A stretch of DNA of 5,050 bases from DATIXJ01 sp035518715 (lineage in GTDB: Bacteria > Bacteroidota > Ignavibacteria > UBA10030 > SZUA-254): the NCBI GenBank assembly GCA_035518715.1, contig DATIXJ010000006.1:1-5050 (forward strand), written 5' to 3'. The position numbers and the translations under genes were made by a program. Below the pieces are notes generated by a model. That model was not told the origin of the DNA and ran no database searches. It was given only the letters and a program-made list of their open reading frames with translations. Each line of letters begins with the position of its first letter. The first letter of the stretch is position 1. Of the stretch, positions 1-4,855 are shown in pieces.

Positions 1-53
1 TCCGCCTGGCGGAGGGCGAAGGCAATCTGTGCTTCCGTGTAACGCGGCTTCAT
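1..53 (-). CDS. IS3-family transposase OrfA-like, N-terminal fragment (cut by window edge)
   Basis: The reverse strand from 53 reads ATG and then M-K-P-R-Y-T-E-A-Q-I-A-F-A-L-R-Q-A-E before the window ends. From general knowledge, this [RK]-[YF]-T-E-x-Q-I-x-x-x-L-[RK]-Q-A-E opening is the first part of the helix-turn-helix of OrfA proteins in IS3-family elements. OrfA binds the element's ends and is joined to the OrfB (DDE) transposase by frameshifting. A good Shine-Dalgarno sequence (AGGAG on the minus strand, at 61-65) lies 7 nt before the ATG, which supports this start. Only 18 residues are visible, so I cannot tell whether the element is complete or which IS3 subgroup it belongs to. The neighbouring plus-strand gene starts only 24 bp away, which is unusually tight for a native divergent pair. 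Confidence 0.72.
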   Translation of the reverse strand, partial: MKPRYTEAQIAFALRQA

Positions 54-60
54 GGTAGAT

Positions 61-71
61 CTCCTGGTGAT
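61..71. promoter_or_regulatory. Back-to-back ribosome binding sites of the transposase and STAS genes
   Basis: Positions 61-65 (CTCCT; AGGAG on the minus strand) serve the OrfA-like ATG at 53. The abutting positions 66-71 (GGTGAT, complementary to the TCACC part of anti-SD) lie 6 nt before the ATG at 78 on the plus strand. This supports 78 as a usable start for the STAS reading frame. Neither gene has room for its own promoter between the two starts, so each would have to be transcribed from within the other's apparent 5' sequence. Confidence 0.45.
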
Positions 72-77
72 GGTTCG

Positions 78-467
78 ATGAGTGAAAAATACAGATATTT
101 TTTAACACCCAAAATGGACCAGGAATCGGGTGTCAGACCACCCGAAGCGCTGCTCATCTCCCTGGACGGTGATTTCATCAGCGAGGTGGATCAGCTGGCA
201 TTGAGCGAGAGGGTCGAATCGCTGATCGGTGGAGAGAAAATCAATCTCGTCATCGATCTGGGTGCGGTTAAGTATATCAACAGTTGCGGACTCGGATCGC
301 TGGTTTGCGTTCTGACAAAAGTTCGTAAGGCGGGCGGCGACCTCCACCTCTCGAGTGTTGGAGGAGATGTCGCAAGAATCCTGAAGCTTACACACCTCGA
401 TGAAATCCTGCAGGTTTATCCCTCGGTCGAGAGTGCCATCTCCGAGCTCGGCCTTCACGCACTTTGA
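78..467 (+). CDS. STAS-domain protein, anti-sigma factor antagonist type, with possibly IS-derived N-terminus
   Basis: The 129-residue product is about the usual size for single-domain STAS proteins (SpoIIAA/RsbV class, roughly 110-120). These are cytosolic switches that bind an anti-sigma or other kinase partner and are controlled by Ser phosphorylation. The core runs from about residue 24 (ALLISLDGDFI) to 125. Its signature at 59-73 reads I-D-L-G-A-V-K-Y-I-N-S-C-G-L-G, equivalent to the D-[ST]-[ST]-G-L-G phospho-acceptor loop. Ser69 is the candidate acceptor; the next position is Cys70 rather than Ser/Thr, and Asp is replaced by Asn68. The C-terminal pattern (GGDLHLSSV, ILKLTHLDEILQVYPSVESAI) is typical. 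Residues 1-21 (78-140) do not look like a STAS beta-1 strand and probably come from the adjacent insertion element. The native start may be lost, and the protein may be a chimera or a decaying gene. ATG 114 is an alternative start without a clear SD. No kinase or phosphatase partner is nearby. Confidence 0.85.
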   Translation: MSEKYRYFLTPKMDQESGVRPPEALLISLDGDFISEVDQLALSERVESLIGGEKINLVIDLGAVKYINSCGLGSLVCVLTKVRKAGGDLHLSSVGGDVARILKLTHLDEILQVYPSVESAISELGLHAL

Positions 468-547
468 ATCAGCTTCGGAGAGTGCCTGTTTGTTCAACTC
501 ACGGGTCCCAACGGATAGGTTGCCTCCCACCCGAGGAACGGGGCATC

Positions 548-3500
548 TCACTTCACGATGAGCATTTTCTTCACGTCAAGGTATTTTCCCGCTTCCAGCC
601 GGTAAAAGTACAGGCCGCTCGAAAGCCCTGAGCCATCGAACTTCACGGTGTGGTACCCGGCAGGTTCGGGATCATCCGCGAGCGTCCTGACCAATTGGCC
701 GAGGAGGTCGTATACCTTCAGTCGGACATGCGAACTCACGGGAAGATCATACCGGATTGTTGTTGACGGATTGAAGGGATTGGGGTAATTCTGATACAGC
801 GAATACGAAGCAGGGAGGAGGGGGGCATTCGACAAAACCAACACTAAACCGCTGCCGACGGATGATATTTCTTCCACGCTCCCGGAATGAAGTGTGATCG
901 TTCTTCCGTCGATCTTTACGGCGGCGTGCAGTGATACATTCGTGCCTTTCCAGGTAATTTTCAGGGGAAACGCTCCGCCGTGCACACTGATCGGAATCTC
1001 TCGGCTTGTTGTGGAGCTCAAGAACTCGACCAGCCGGTTTGACGAAAACCGCACATCGAAACTTCCTTCGGGTGGAAGCGGCGGCAGCTCATTCGACCCG
1101 ACCTCGGTTTTATCCTGACCATCTGCCAGCAGAAGATTCTGCCTGTATCCTTCAGCATCTGCTATCGAGAGCGTGTCAGTTGGAATGATGCTGTTTCTTT
1201 CGGCTTTCGGTACATTCGCCGCGCCCGAAGCGTTCAAGATGAGCTTCGCAGCAACGGAGGTCTTTATCCAATATCCCCGTGTGGGAAAAAGTGTGTCTGC
1301 AAAGTAGTACCCGAACTGATATCCAAAAAATGAACTGGTCAAAGCACCTGCAGGAAGGGTGGAAATGCCCGCTACGGCCACAGGAGCGCTGAGACTCCCA
1401 ATGAGATTCCACCCCTGACGGAGGTCGAGTGTATCGAGTAATCGCGCTCCCGGCGAATAATGAAGTGTGTCTTCACATGCCAGGTTCTTGACCCAGTATC
1501 CTTCTTTTACCCGCAGCGTATCCTGGATGGCGTATCCGGTCCCGGGAATGTAGGCAAAGCCGTGGGTCGTCGCCGTTGGAAAAAGGTCCAGAAGATATCC
1601 GCCCGCGCCCGGCTCCGGAATCGAAACCAGGTTCCAGCGGAGGTAGCAGTTTGCGGCGATGTTGGGGGATTGTGTGATAATGGAAACGTCGGAAATCGAG
1701 GGGTTTGCTATGCTCATCGAAAGTGTATCGCACGAACAGGCAGACATATTTAACTTGGTACCGTCCGGAGATACCATGACAACAGGTCCGTTGAAGGCCT
1801 TGTTGACTTCTTTTGAGGACCACCGGAGCGTCATCGGATAATCTCCGCCCGAAAGGTACCCCGGCGCAAAGGTAAGCCGGAATGTGTCCGTCTGCGTCGA
1901 TGAGGTGAAGCCGCGGATATCCAGCCATGATCCCAGCCCGAAATGCTGCAGCCCTCCGTGAGGATCTACAAAGCGGGCGTCGAAAAAGCCGGGGATGAGT
2001 GGGGGAATCTCGAATTCCCCTTCAAGAAAATCATATCCGGTTGCCGCGGGATCAACCCCGGAAATGCCATACGATGCGCCAGGCCGGAAACCGAACCAGA
2101 CATTTTGCTGATTGTCGGCGAAGTTATCGTTAACAGTTACGGTAATCCTCGTTCTAACGGGAATCTTTTCCACGCTGTAATCCAGCGTCGTGTAGTGGTT
2201 TCCATAGCTCTGCAGATCAAGTGAGTAGTCCTGATCTAACCTGGGAAGAACTTGTTCCCATCCTGAGGGGATGTCAAGATGGATGGTTCGTGAGCCCGGA
2301 TTGACGTGGGGAAATTTGTAGTGACCGGTTGAATCTGATGCGGTGACGAACGTTGAATCGGGGCCATACATCGTCGCGGTCCAGCCCTTCATTCCCGGAT
2401 CGATACCATCTTTGATGCCGTTTCCGTCAATGTCCCGGTAGACGGTGCCTTCGACGGTGTTCCAGGGGTAGGTGTTCCCAAACGATACACCCGGAAGACT
2501 ATCGTGAACTCCCAGGGTTATGGTATACGCATCGGTCGATGGAAATGTCCGCTTCCAGAGAAGCTGAGGGGCCTGGGTTACCGTATATGTTCCTGAATCA
2601 AGTCCGCCGACCGAGTAATTTCCGGCTGAATCGGTGAAGACCGATTCCTGGAACTTGCCGGAGATATTGATCTTCCAATTTGGAAAGCCGGGATCGCCGG
2701 GGTTCCACGAACTGTCGGCATTCAGATCGTTGAAAACCATTCCGCTGAACGAACTTACTCCGGTGGTGAATTTCCATGGACCATTCCAGCCCGTCGTAGT
2801 GCTGTCGGTGAAGTCGACATTGATCCGCCAGAAATATGTATGGCCGGGGAAGACAGTGACAAGCTCTATCGAGGTTGGTGGCGGAACGGCGGCCGCGGCA
2901 AACGTGGTATCGATCATGATTCCTGTGACAAAAGCGGAATCTGTCCCGGCCTGGATTCTTGTCTGCGAGACATGCGCGTACGCCGGATAATTCCACTGTA
3001 AGGGAACATAATAATGGCCGGTCTGAGACTGAGTCAGAGATTGATGAGCGATACCGTTTGGAGGTGAAACGGGAACAGGAAGTTGATTGCAGTTCTGAAC
3101 CATTTTGAGAATCAGACCTCCCGGGCCGACCGCGTAAACGGAACCGTGACCTGCGTACGCCACAGAGTTCAGTTGATAGGGCACTGCCCTGACGGAACTC
3201 CAGGTCACTCCAGCATCGTTGGTCACTCGCGCCTGGCCGAATTGTGAAGCATACGTGGCGTTGGAGGAGTCGTCCATCGAGACAGCATTATTACCGATGG
3301 GAAGCAGTGTGTCCTGCAAGACCCAATGCTGTCCGCCGTCATTCGTCCGAAAAAGACCTGAATGCATGGAGGTAGAATTAAACTGTGCAGCCAATGTAAT
3401 GTCGGCGCCGAAGGACGATGCTCCTGTGCCGTTGGTTACACTCAGAGAATAATTCCACGATACACCGCCGTCTGTGGTCCGGTATAATCCATTGTAACCA

Positions 3501-4066
3501 AGAAGAGTCCCGACAAGAGGGGTGCCAAATGACAGTACCGTTGCCTGAAGTGACGATGTCTTGGTCCAGGTCGATCCTGCATCACTGGTTACATAAATCC
3601 CGCTGACGGAGGTTGGAGAATTGCATTGGAGGTATGAAGCCAGATGTGTTGCGTCGAGGTCGCTAAGACTCATCGGGAACATATAGTAGATGGTGGGGTC
3701 GATTCTCTGTGTATGCCACGTTGTCCCGCCATCTGCTGTCGTGAGCATCGCATTGGTGTCGGCAGTGATTACGCCATAGTGATTGTCCGCGAAGGAGATC
3801 GTCTTCAGGTCGATGTTGAGGAGGGTGCGTTCGGGCGTCCAGGTGGAGCCGCCGTCGGTTGTGCCCACCATGACGCCATTAGCCCCAACGGCGGTGCCTT
3901 TCAGTGAGTCGGCAAATGCAATGGCATTCAGGTCGTAGGCCGTCCCGCTCCTCACATATACCCAGCACTGTGCGGATGCCTGTCGCGGCTGAAGGATAGC
4001 CAGGAGCGAAAGGACAAACAGACAGAGAAAGATGCGGTATGAGAGGAAGACCCTCTGAGTCGGCAT
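548..4066 (-). CDS. Large secreted modular protein with Asp-box propeller, SdrD-B-like domains and T9SS sorting domain
   Basis: The product has 1172 residues. Residues 1-32 form a signal peptide (Arg residues, then a long Leu-rich core, cleavage likely after A-S-A at 32). Residues 45-325 carry six Asp-box repeats ([ST]-x-D-x-G-x-x-W), as in Ycf48/BNR-type beta-propellers. About 328-436 is FN3-like (ends TYFWRI...W-K-F-T-T). Two SdrD-B-like domains follow at ~440-533 (GMVFNDLNAD) and ~537-632 (GTVYRDIDGNG), with Asp-rich, possibly Ca-binding loops. A domain at ~640-775 recurs at ~965-1072. Between them lie two GWNL..GYW repeats (808-945). Residues ~1086-1172 are a type A T9SS sorting domain (YQNYPNPFNP, GLYFYRLEAG, ending KKMLIVK). 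The inferred route is Sec export followed by T9SS secretion to the surface or medium. No catalytic domain is visible; an adhesive, structural or binding role is likely but unproven. The start is supported by AAAGGAA (4071-4077, minus strand) 4 nt before ATG and by the signal peptide. It converges with the STAS gene across an 80-bp gap. Confidence 0.93.
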   Translation of the reverse strand: MPTQRVFLSYRIFLCLFVLSLLAILQPRQASAQCWVYVRSGTAYDLNAIAFADSLKGTAVGANGVMVGTTDGGSTWTPERTLLNIDLKTISFADNHYGVITADTNAMLTTADGGTTWHTQRIDPTIYYMFPMSLSDLDATHLASYLQCNSPTSVSGIYVTSDAGSTWTKTSSLQATVLSFGTPLVGTLLGYNGLYRTTDGGVSWNYSLSVTNGTGASSFGADITLAAQFNSTSMHSGLFRTNDGGQHWVLQDTLLPIGNNAVSMDDSSNATYASQFGQARVTNDAGVTWSSVRAVPYQLNSVAYAGHGSVYAVGPGGLILKMVQNCNQLPVPVSPPNGIAHQSLTQSQTGHYYVPLQWNYPAYAHVSQTRIQAGTDSAFVTGIMIDTTFAAAAVPPPTSIELVTVFPGHTYFWRINVDFTDSTTTGWNGPWKFTTGVSSFSGMVFNDLNADSSWNPGDPGFPNWKINISGKFQESVFTDSAGNYSVGGLDSGTYTVTQAPQLLWKRTFPSTDAYTITLGVHDSLPGVSFGNTYPWNTVEGTVYRDIDGNGIKDGIDPGMKGWTATMYGPDSTFVTASDSTGHYKFPHVNPGSRTIHLDIPSGWEQVLPRLDQDYSLDLQSYGNHYTTLDYSVEKIPVRTRITVTVNDNFADNQQNVWFGFRPGASYGISGVDPAATGYDFLEGEFEIPPLIPGFFDARFVDPHGGLQHFGLGSWLDIRGFTSSTQTDTFRLTFAPGYLSGGDYPMTLRWSSKEVNKAFNGPVVMVSPDGTKLNMSACSCDTLSMSIANPSISDVSIITQSPNIAANCYLRWNLVSIPEPGAGGYLLDLFPTATTHGFAYIPGTGYAIQDTLRVKEGYWVKNLACEDTLHYSPGARLLDTLDLRQGWNLIGSLSAPVAVAGISTLPAGALTSSFFGYQFGYYFADTLFPTRGYWIKTSVAAKLILNASGAANVPKAERNSIIPTDTLSIADAEGYRQNLLLADGQDKTEVGSNELPPLPPEGSFDVRFSSNRLVEFLSSTTSREIPISVHGGAFPLKITWKGTNVSLHAAVKIDGRTITLHSGSVEEISSVGSGLVLVLSNAPLLPASYSLYQNYPNPFNPSTTIRYDLPVSSHVRLKVYDLLGQLVRTLADDPEPAGYHTVKFDGSGLSSGLYFYRLEAGKYLDVKKMLIVK
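551..811 (-). other. Type IX secretion C-terminal sorting domain (within the large CDS)
   Basis: Residues 1086-1172 match the type A T9SS sorting domain. Visible elements in order are Y-x-L-Y-Q-N-Y-P-N-P-F-N-P-S-T-T-I-R-Y, a V-R-L-K-V-Y-D-L-L-G-Q-L-V strand, H-T-V-K-F-D-G-S-G-L-S-S-G-L-Y-F-Y-R-L and a basic-hydrophobic tail. In characterised Bacteroidota such as Porphyromonas and Flavobacterium, this domain directs cargo through the outer-membrane T9SS and is removed or exchanged for surface attachment. It implies that the genome encodes T9SS machinery (PorU/SprA-like and others), which is not in this window. Confidence 0.93.
851..2149 (-). repeat. Split duplicated PP..D-x-R-F domain flanking the GWNL repeats
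   Basis: Residues ~640-775 and ~965-1072 look like two diverged copies of one domain. Matching landmarks are E-I-P-P-L-I-P (686-692) with E-L-P-P-L-P-P (993-999), F-D-A-R-F (695-699) with F-D-V-R-F (1003-1007), and Y-P-M-T-L-R-W (743-749) with F-P-L-K-I-T-W (1033-1039). Copy 1 has about 17 more residues between the PP and P-x-x-[LI]-x-W landmarks and a C-x-C near its end (Cys777, Cys779). The alignment is by eye, and the span given includes the intervening GWNL repeats. The function is unknown. Confidence 0.6.
1232..1645 (-). repeat. Two tandem GWNL...GYW repeats in the large protein
   Basis: Copy 1 has W-N-L-V-S at residues 811-815 and E-G-Y-W-V-K at 855-860. Copy 2 has G-W-N-L-I-G at 885-890 and R-G-Y-W-I-K at 930-935. 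In both copies the Trp of WNL is exactly 47 residues before the Trp of GYW, and the repeat period is 75 residues. Similar WNLIS...GYWVK modules recur in secreted proteins of Ignavibacteria-like bacteria, to my general knowledge, with no assigned function. The pair sits between the two copies of another duplicated domain. Confidence 0.75.
2171..2749 (-). repeat. Two tandem SdrD-B-like domains in the large protein
   Basis: The copies span about residues 440-533 and 537-632. Each opens with G-x-V-[FY]-x-D-[LI]-[ND], an acidic loop (D-L-N-A-D-S-S-W-N-P-G-D-P-G in copy 1; D-I-D-G-N-G-I-K-D-G-I-D-P-G in copy 2) and a short strand. Each then has D-S-x-G-x-Y-x-[FV] (DSAGNYSV and DSTGHYKF) and a P/G-x-x-T-[YI]-strand region. 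These are the marks of the SdrD-B/Cna-B-like beta-sandwich found in surface proteins. The acidic loops resemble calcium-binding loops, which is an inference from residue pattern only. Confidence 0.75.
3092..3934 (-). repeat. Six Asp-box (Ycf48/BNR-like) repeats in the large protein
   Basis: The motifs sit at residues 70-76 (TDGGSTW), 111-117 (ADGGTTW), 161-167 (SDAGSTW), 198-204 (TDGGVSW), 241-248 (TNDGGQHW) and 282-289 (TNDAGVTW). The conserved Asp residues are 41, 50, 37, 44 and 41 residues apart. A G-P-G-G-L-I-L-K ending at ~314-321 resembles the closing strand of such a fold. Together these suggest a beta-propeller of about six or seven blades at the mature N-terminus. In sialidases and Ycf48 proteins Asp-boxes are structural turns, not catalytic residues, so no enzymatic activity should be read from them. 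Confidence 0.85.
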
Positions 4067-4081
4067 GTGGTTCCTTTGGCT

Positions 4082-4112
4082 GAAAGGTAACGATGAAACG
4101 GGGAAGAGTCAA
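4082..4112 (-). promoter_or_regulatory. Candidate promoter of the large secreted-protein gene
   Basis: On the minus strand, TTGACT (4107-4112) is followed after exactly 17 bp by TACCTTTC (4082-4089). Read as sigma70, this is a 5/6 -35 box with a weak -10 (TACCTT). Read as a Bacteroidota promoter, it is TTG-N20-TAnnTTTG with only the last base off. The transcription start would fall near 4077, giving a leader of only about 11 nt that just includes the ribosome binding site. This is tight, so the assignment is moderate. It would let the gene be transcribed separately from the STAS gene upstream. Confidence 0.42.
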
Positions 4113-4177
4113 CACCTACGCCGCGAAATCCGAAAATTAGCGGGGAAAGCATCCGCGAACCGTGGTTGAGTCTGCCG

Positions 4178-4207
4178 GGGGGAGAATTCGTGAATCGCAA
4201 ATCCCCC
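4178..4207. other. GC-stem hairpin in the gap between STAS gene and large gene
   Basis: GGGGGA (4178-4183) can pair with TCCCCC (4202-4207) around an 18-nt loop, 25 bp after the stop of the minus-strand STAS gene. Its position suits transcript 3'-end formation or stabilisation. On the minus strand it is not followed by a T-run, so it is not a standard intrinsic terminator. The 165-bp gap 4067-4231 also holds the promoter candidate and a pair of CCGCGAA direct repeats (4121-4127 and 4153-4159), and no further gene that I can support. Confidence 0.3.
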
Positions 4208-4231
4208 TATTCTGCAGGAATGAGCGGAGTG

Positions 4232-4573
4232 TTATGCTTGTTCGACCTGGAGTGCTCTGTCGACGTCCCGGAACGTGGGGAAGTATTTCTGCAGGGAAGT
4301 TCGTTTCAGGATCATCAGGCCGTTCTCGTTTATTCCCGCCACACGAAGTTCCCCTCGTACGGTTTGCATCGCCCTGCGTGCATGAAGAAGCACACCTATC
4401 CCCAGACTGTTGAGGTGCTGAACGTGCTTGAAGTCGAGTATAAGACGCCTGACTCCGGAGTTCAGGTGACTGCGGATGACGCTCTTGAGCCGGTCAACGT
4501 CGGCATCGGAAAGAACAGATGCGCTGACCGTGAGAACTGCTGCGCCTCTCTGGAATCGTTCGTGAATTGTCAT
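4232..4573 (-). CDS. STAS-domain protein, anti-sigma factor antagonist type
   Basis: From ATG 4573 the product has 113 residues, the normal size for SpoIIAA/RsbV-like antagonists. It starts with a proper beta-1/beta-2 pattern (MTIHERF, AAVLTVSASV). The signature at 45-60 reads I-L-D-F-K-H-V-Q-H-L-N-S-L-G-I-G; Ser56 sits at the phospho-acceptor position, with Asn55 and Leu57 replacing the usual Asp and Ser/Thr. The region after it (GELRVAGINENGLMILKRTSLQKYFPTF) fits the rest of the fold. I chose this start because AGAAGGA (4583-4589, minus strand) lies 9 nt upstream; the in-frame ATG 4594 and GTG 4612 have no visible SD. The protein is a cytosolic partner-switch component, presumably binding an anti-sigma or signalling kinase encoded elsewhere. 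The large secreted gene lies downstream on the same strand after 165 bp, so a shared transcript is possible but not shown. Confidence 0.88.
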   Translation of the reverse strand: MTIHERFQRGAAVLTVSASVLSDADVDRLKSVIRSHLNSGVRRLILDFKHVQHLNSLGIGVLLHARRAMQTVRGELRVAGINENGLMILKRTSLQKYFPTFRDVDRALQVEQA

Positions 4574-4582
4574 AGTGGTCTG

Positions 4583-4589
4583 TCCTTCT
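4583..4589 (-). promoter_or_regulatory. Ribosome binding site deciding the start of the second STAS gene
   Basis: The minus strand reads AGAAGGA here, 9 nt before ATG 4573. It lies inside the frame that would be translated if GTG 4612 or ATG 4594 were used, and it is the only convincing SD near the three candidate starts. Confidence 0.55.
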
Positions 4590-4765
4590 GTCATAGAATC
4601 GATGATGTTCACAGTAATACAACGAAGATGATTGGAGAAATCGTTCCCATCTTAGATGAAAAACTCACTTCAGAGTACAATAATCGCGTGACCATTTGGC
4701 GACTATGAGATGAAGAATACATTAAGTCTCCCATCGTCGCGGCGTATCTGAGTAGGTTCACTCGC

Positions 4766-4796
4766 TTGACAATCGGGTAGTATTCAGTTAATATTG
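4766..4796 (+). promoter_or_regulatory. Strong candidate promoter of the FkbM-like gene
   Basis: TTGACA (4766-4771) is a perfect -35 hexamer, followed after 17 bp by TAATAT (4789-4794), a 4/6 -10 match. In Bacteroidota terms it reads TTG-N20-TAATATTG, with one mismatch to TAnnTTTG. Transcription would start near 4801, leaving a ~55-nt leader before the GTG at 4856. The rest of the divergent gap (4613-4765) is relatively AT-rich. It should contain the promoter of the minus-strand STAS gene, but I could not pick out a convincing one. Confidence 0.6.
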
Positions 4797-4855
4797 TGAG
4801 CGGTTTCCCGGATTGCCGCATCGGTACAATTCTCTAAGACTCTGAAAGGTGAGCA

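Larger units (their letters stand above)
1..140 (-). mobile_element. Probable end of an IS3-family insertion sequence
   Basis: The OrfA-like start at 53 must have an element terminus upstream, that is, at higher coordinates. Reading the minus strand from 140 gives TGGTCTGACACCC, followed by GATTCCTGGTCC. IS3-family ends generally start with TG and often look like TGxxCTGxCxCCC followed by a TGG(A/T)C-type block, so this is a plausible terminal inverted repeat. The 84-nt distance from 140 to the ATG (positions 54-137 plus TGG) suits an IS3 leader. The stretch 85-115 is markedly AT-rich compared with the GC-richer STAS coding sequence after 141. The second inverted repeat and the target duplication lie outside the window, so the exact boundary is inferred; 135 (TGACACCC) is an alternative. 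Confidence 0.5.

Noticed and set aside
502..533. Possible bidirectional terminator hairpin between the convergent STAS and large genes (CGGGT...ACCCG with inner CAAC/GTTG)
   Set aside because: The stems are short and separated by bulges, and neither side has a T-run. It is not good enough to call a terminator.
102..551. 149-codon minus-strand open frame across the first STAS gene
   Set aside because: It is antisense to a clear STAS domain and its translation shows no recognisable domain or ribosome binding site. It is a shadow frame.
2415..2456. Dockerin-like or EF-hand reading of the D-I-D-G-N-G-I-K-D-G loop in the large protein
   Set aside because: The loop occurs once within an SdrD-B-like domain opening, without the duplicated helix-loop of a dockerin. 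Cellulosome association is not supported.
3092..3934. Sialidase or other glycosidase activity from the Asp-box repeats
   Set aside because: Asp-boxes are structural turns shared by many propellers. No Arg triad or catalytic Tyr/Glu pattern of sialidases can be made out.
3961..3972. Lipoprotein anchoring through Cys34 just after the signal peptide
   Set aside because: The residues before the Cys are A-S-A-Q, which does not fit a lipobox needing a small residue at -1. Signal peptidase I cleavage after Ala32 fits better.
4166..4708. 180-codon plus-strand open frame opposite the second STAS gene
   Set aside because: It is antisense to a well-supported STAS domain and its product has no family features. 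It is a composition-driven shadow.
4609..4821. 70-codon minus-strand open frame between the STAS and FkbM-like genes
   Set aside because: It has no SD and no recognisable motif, and it overlaps the strong plus-strand promoter. Its product looks random, and the region is better explained as a divergent regulatory gap.
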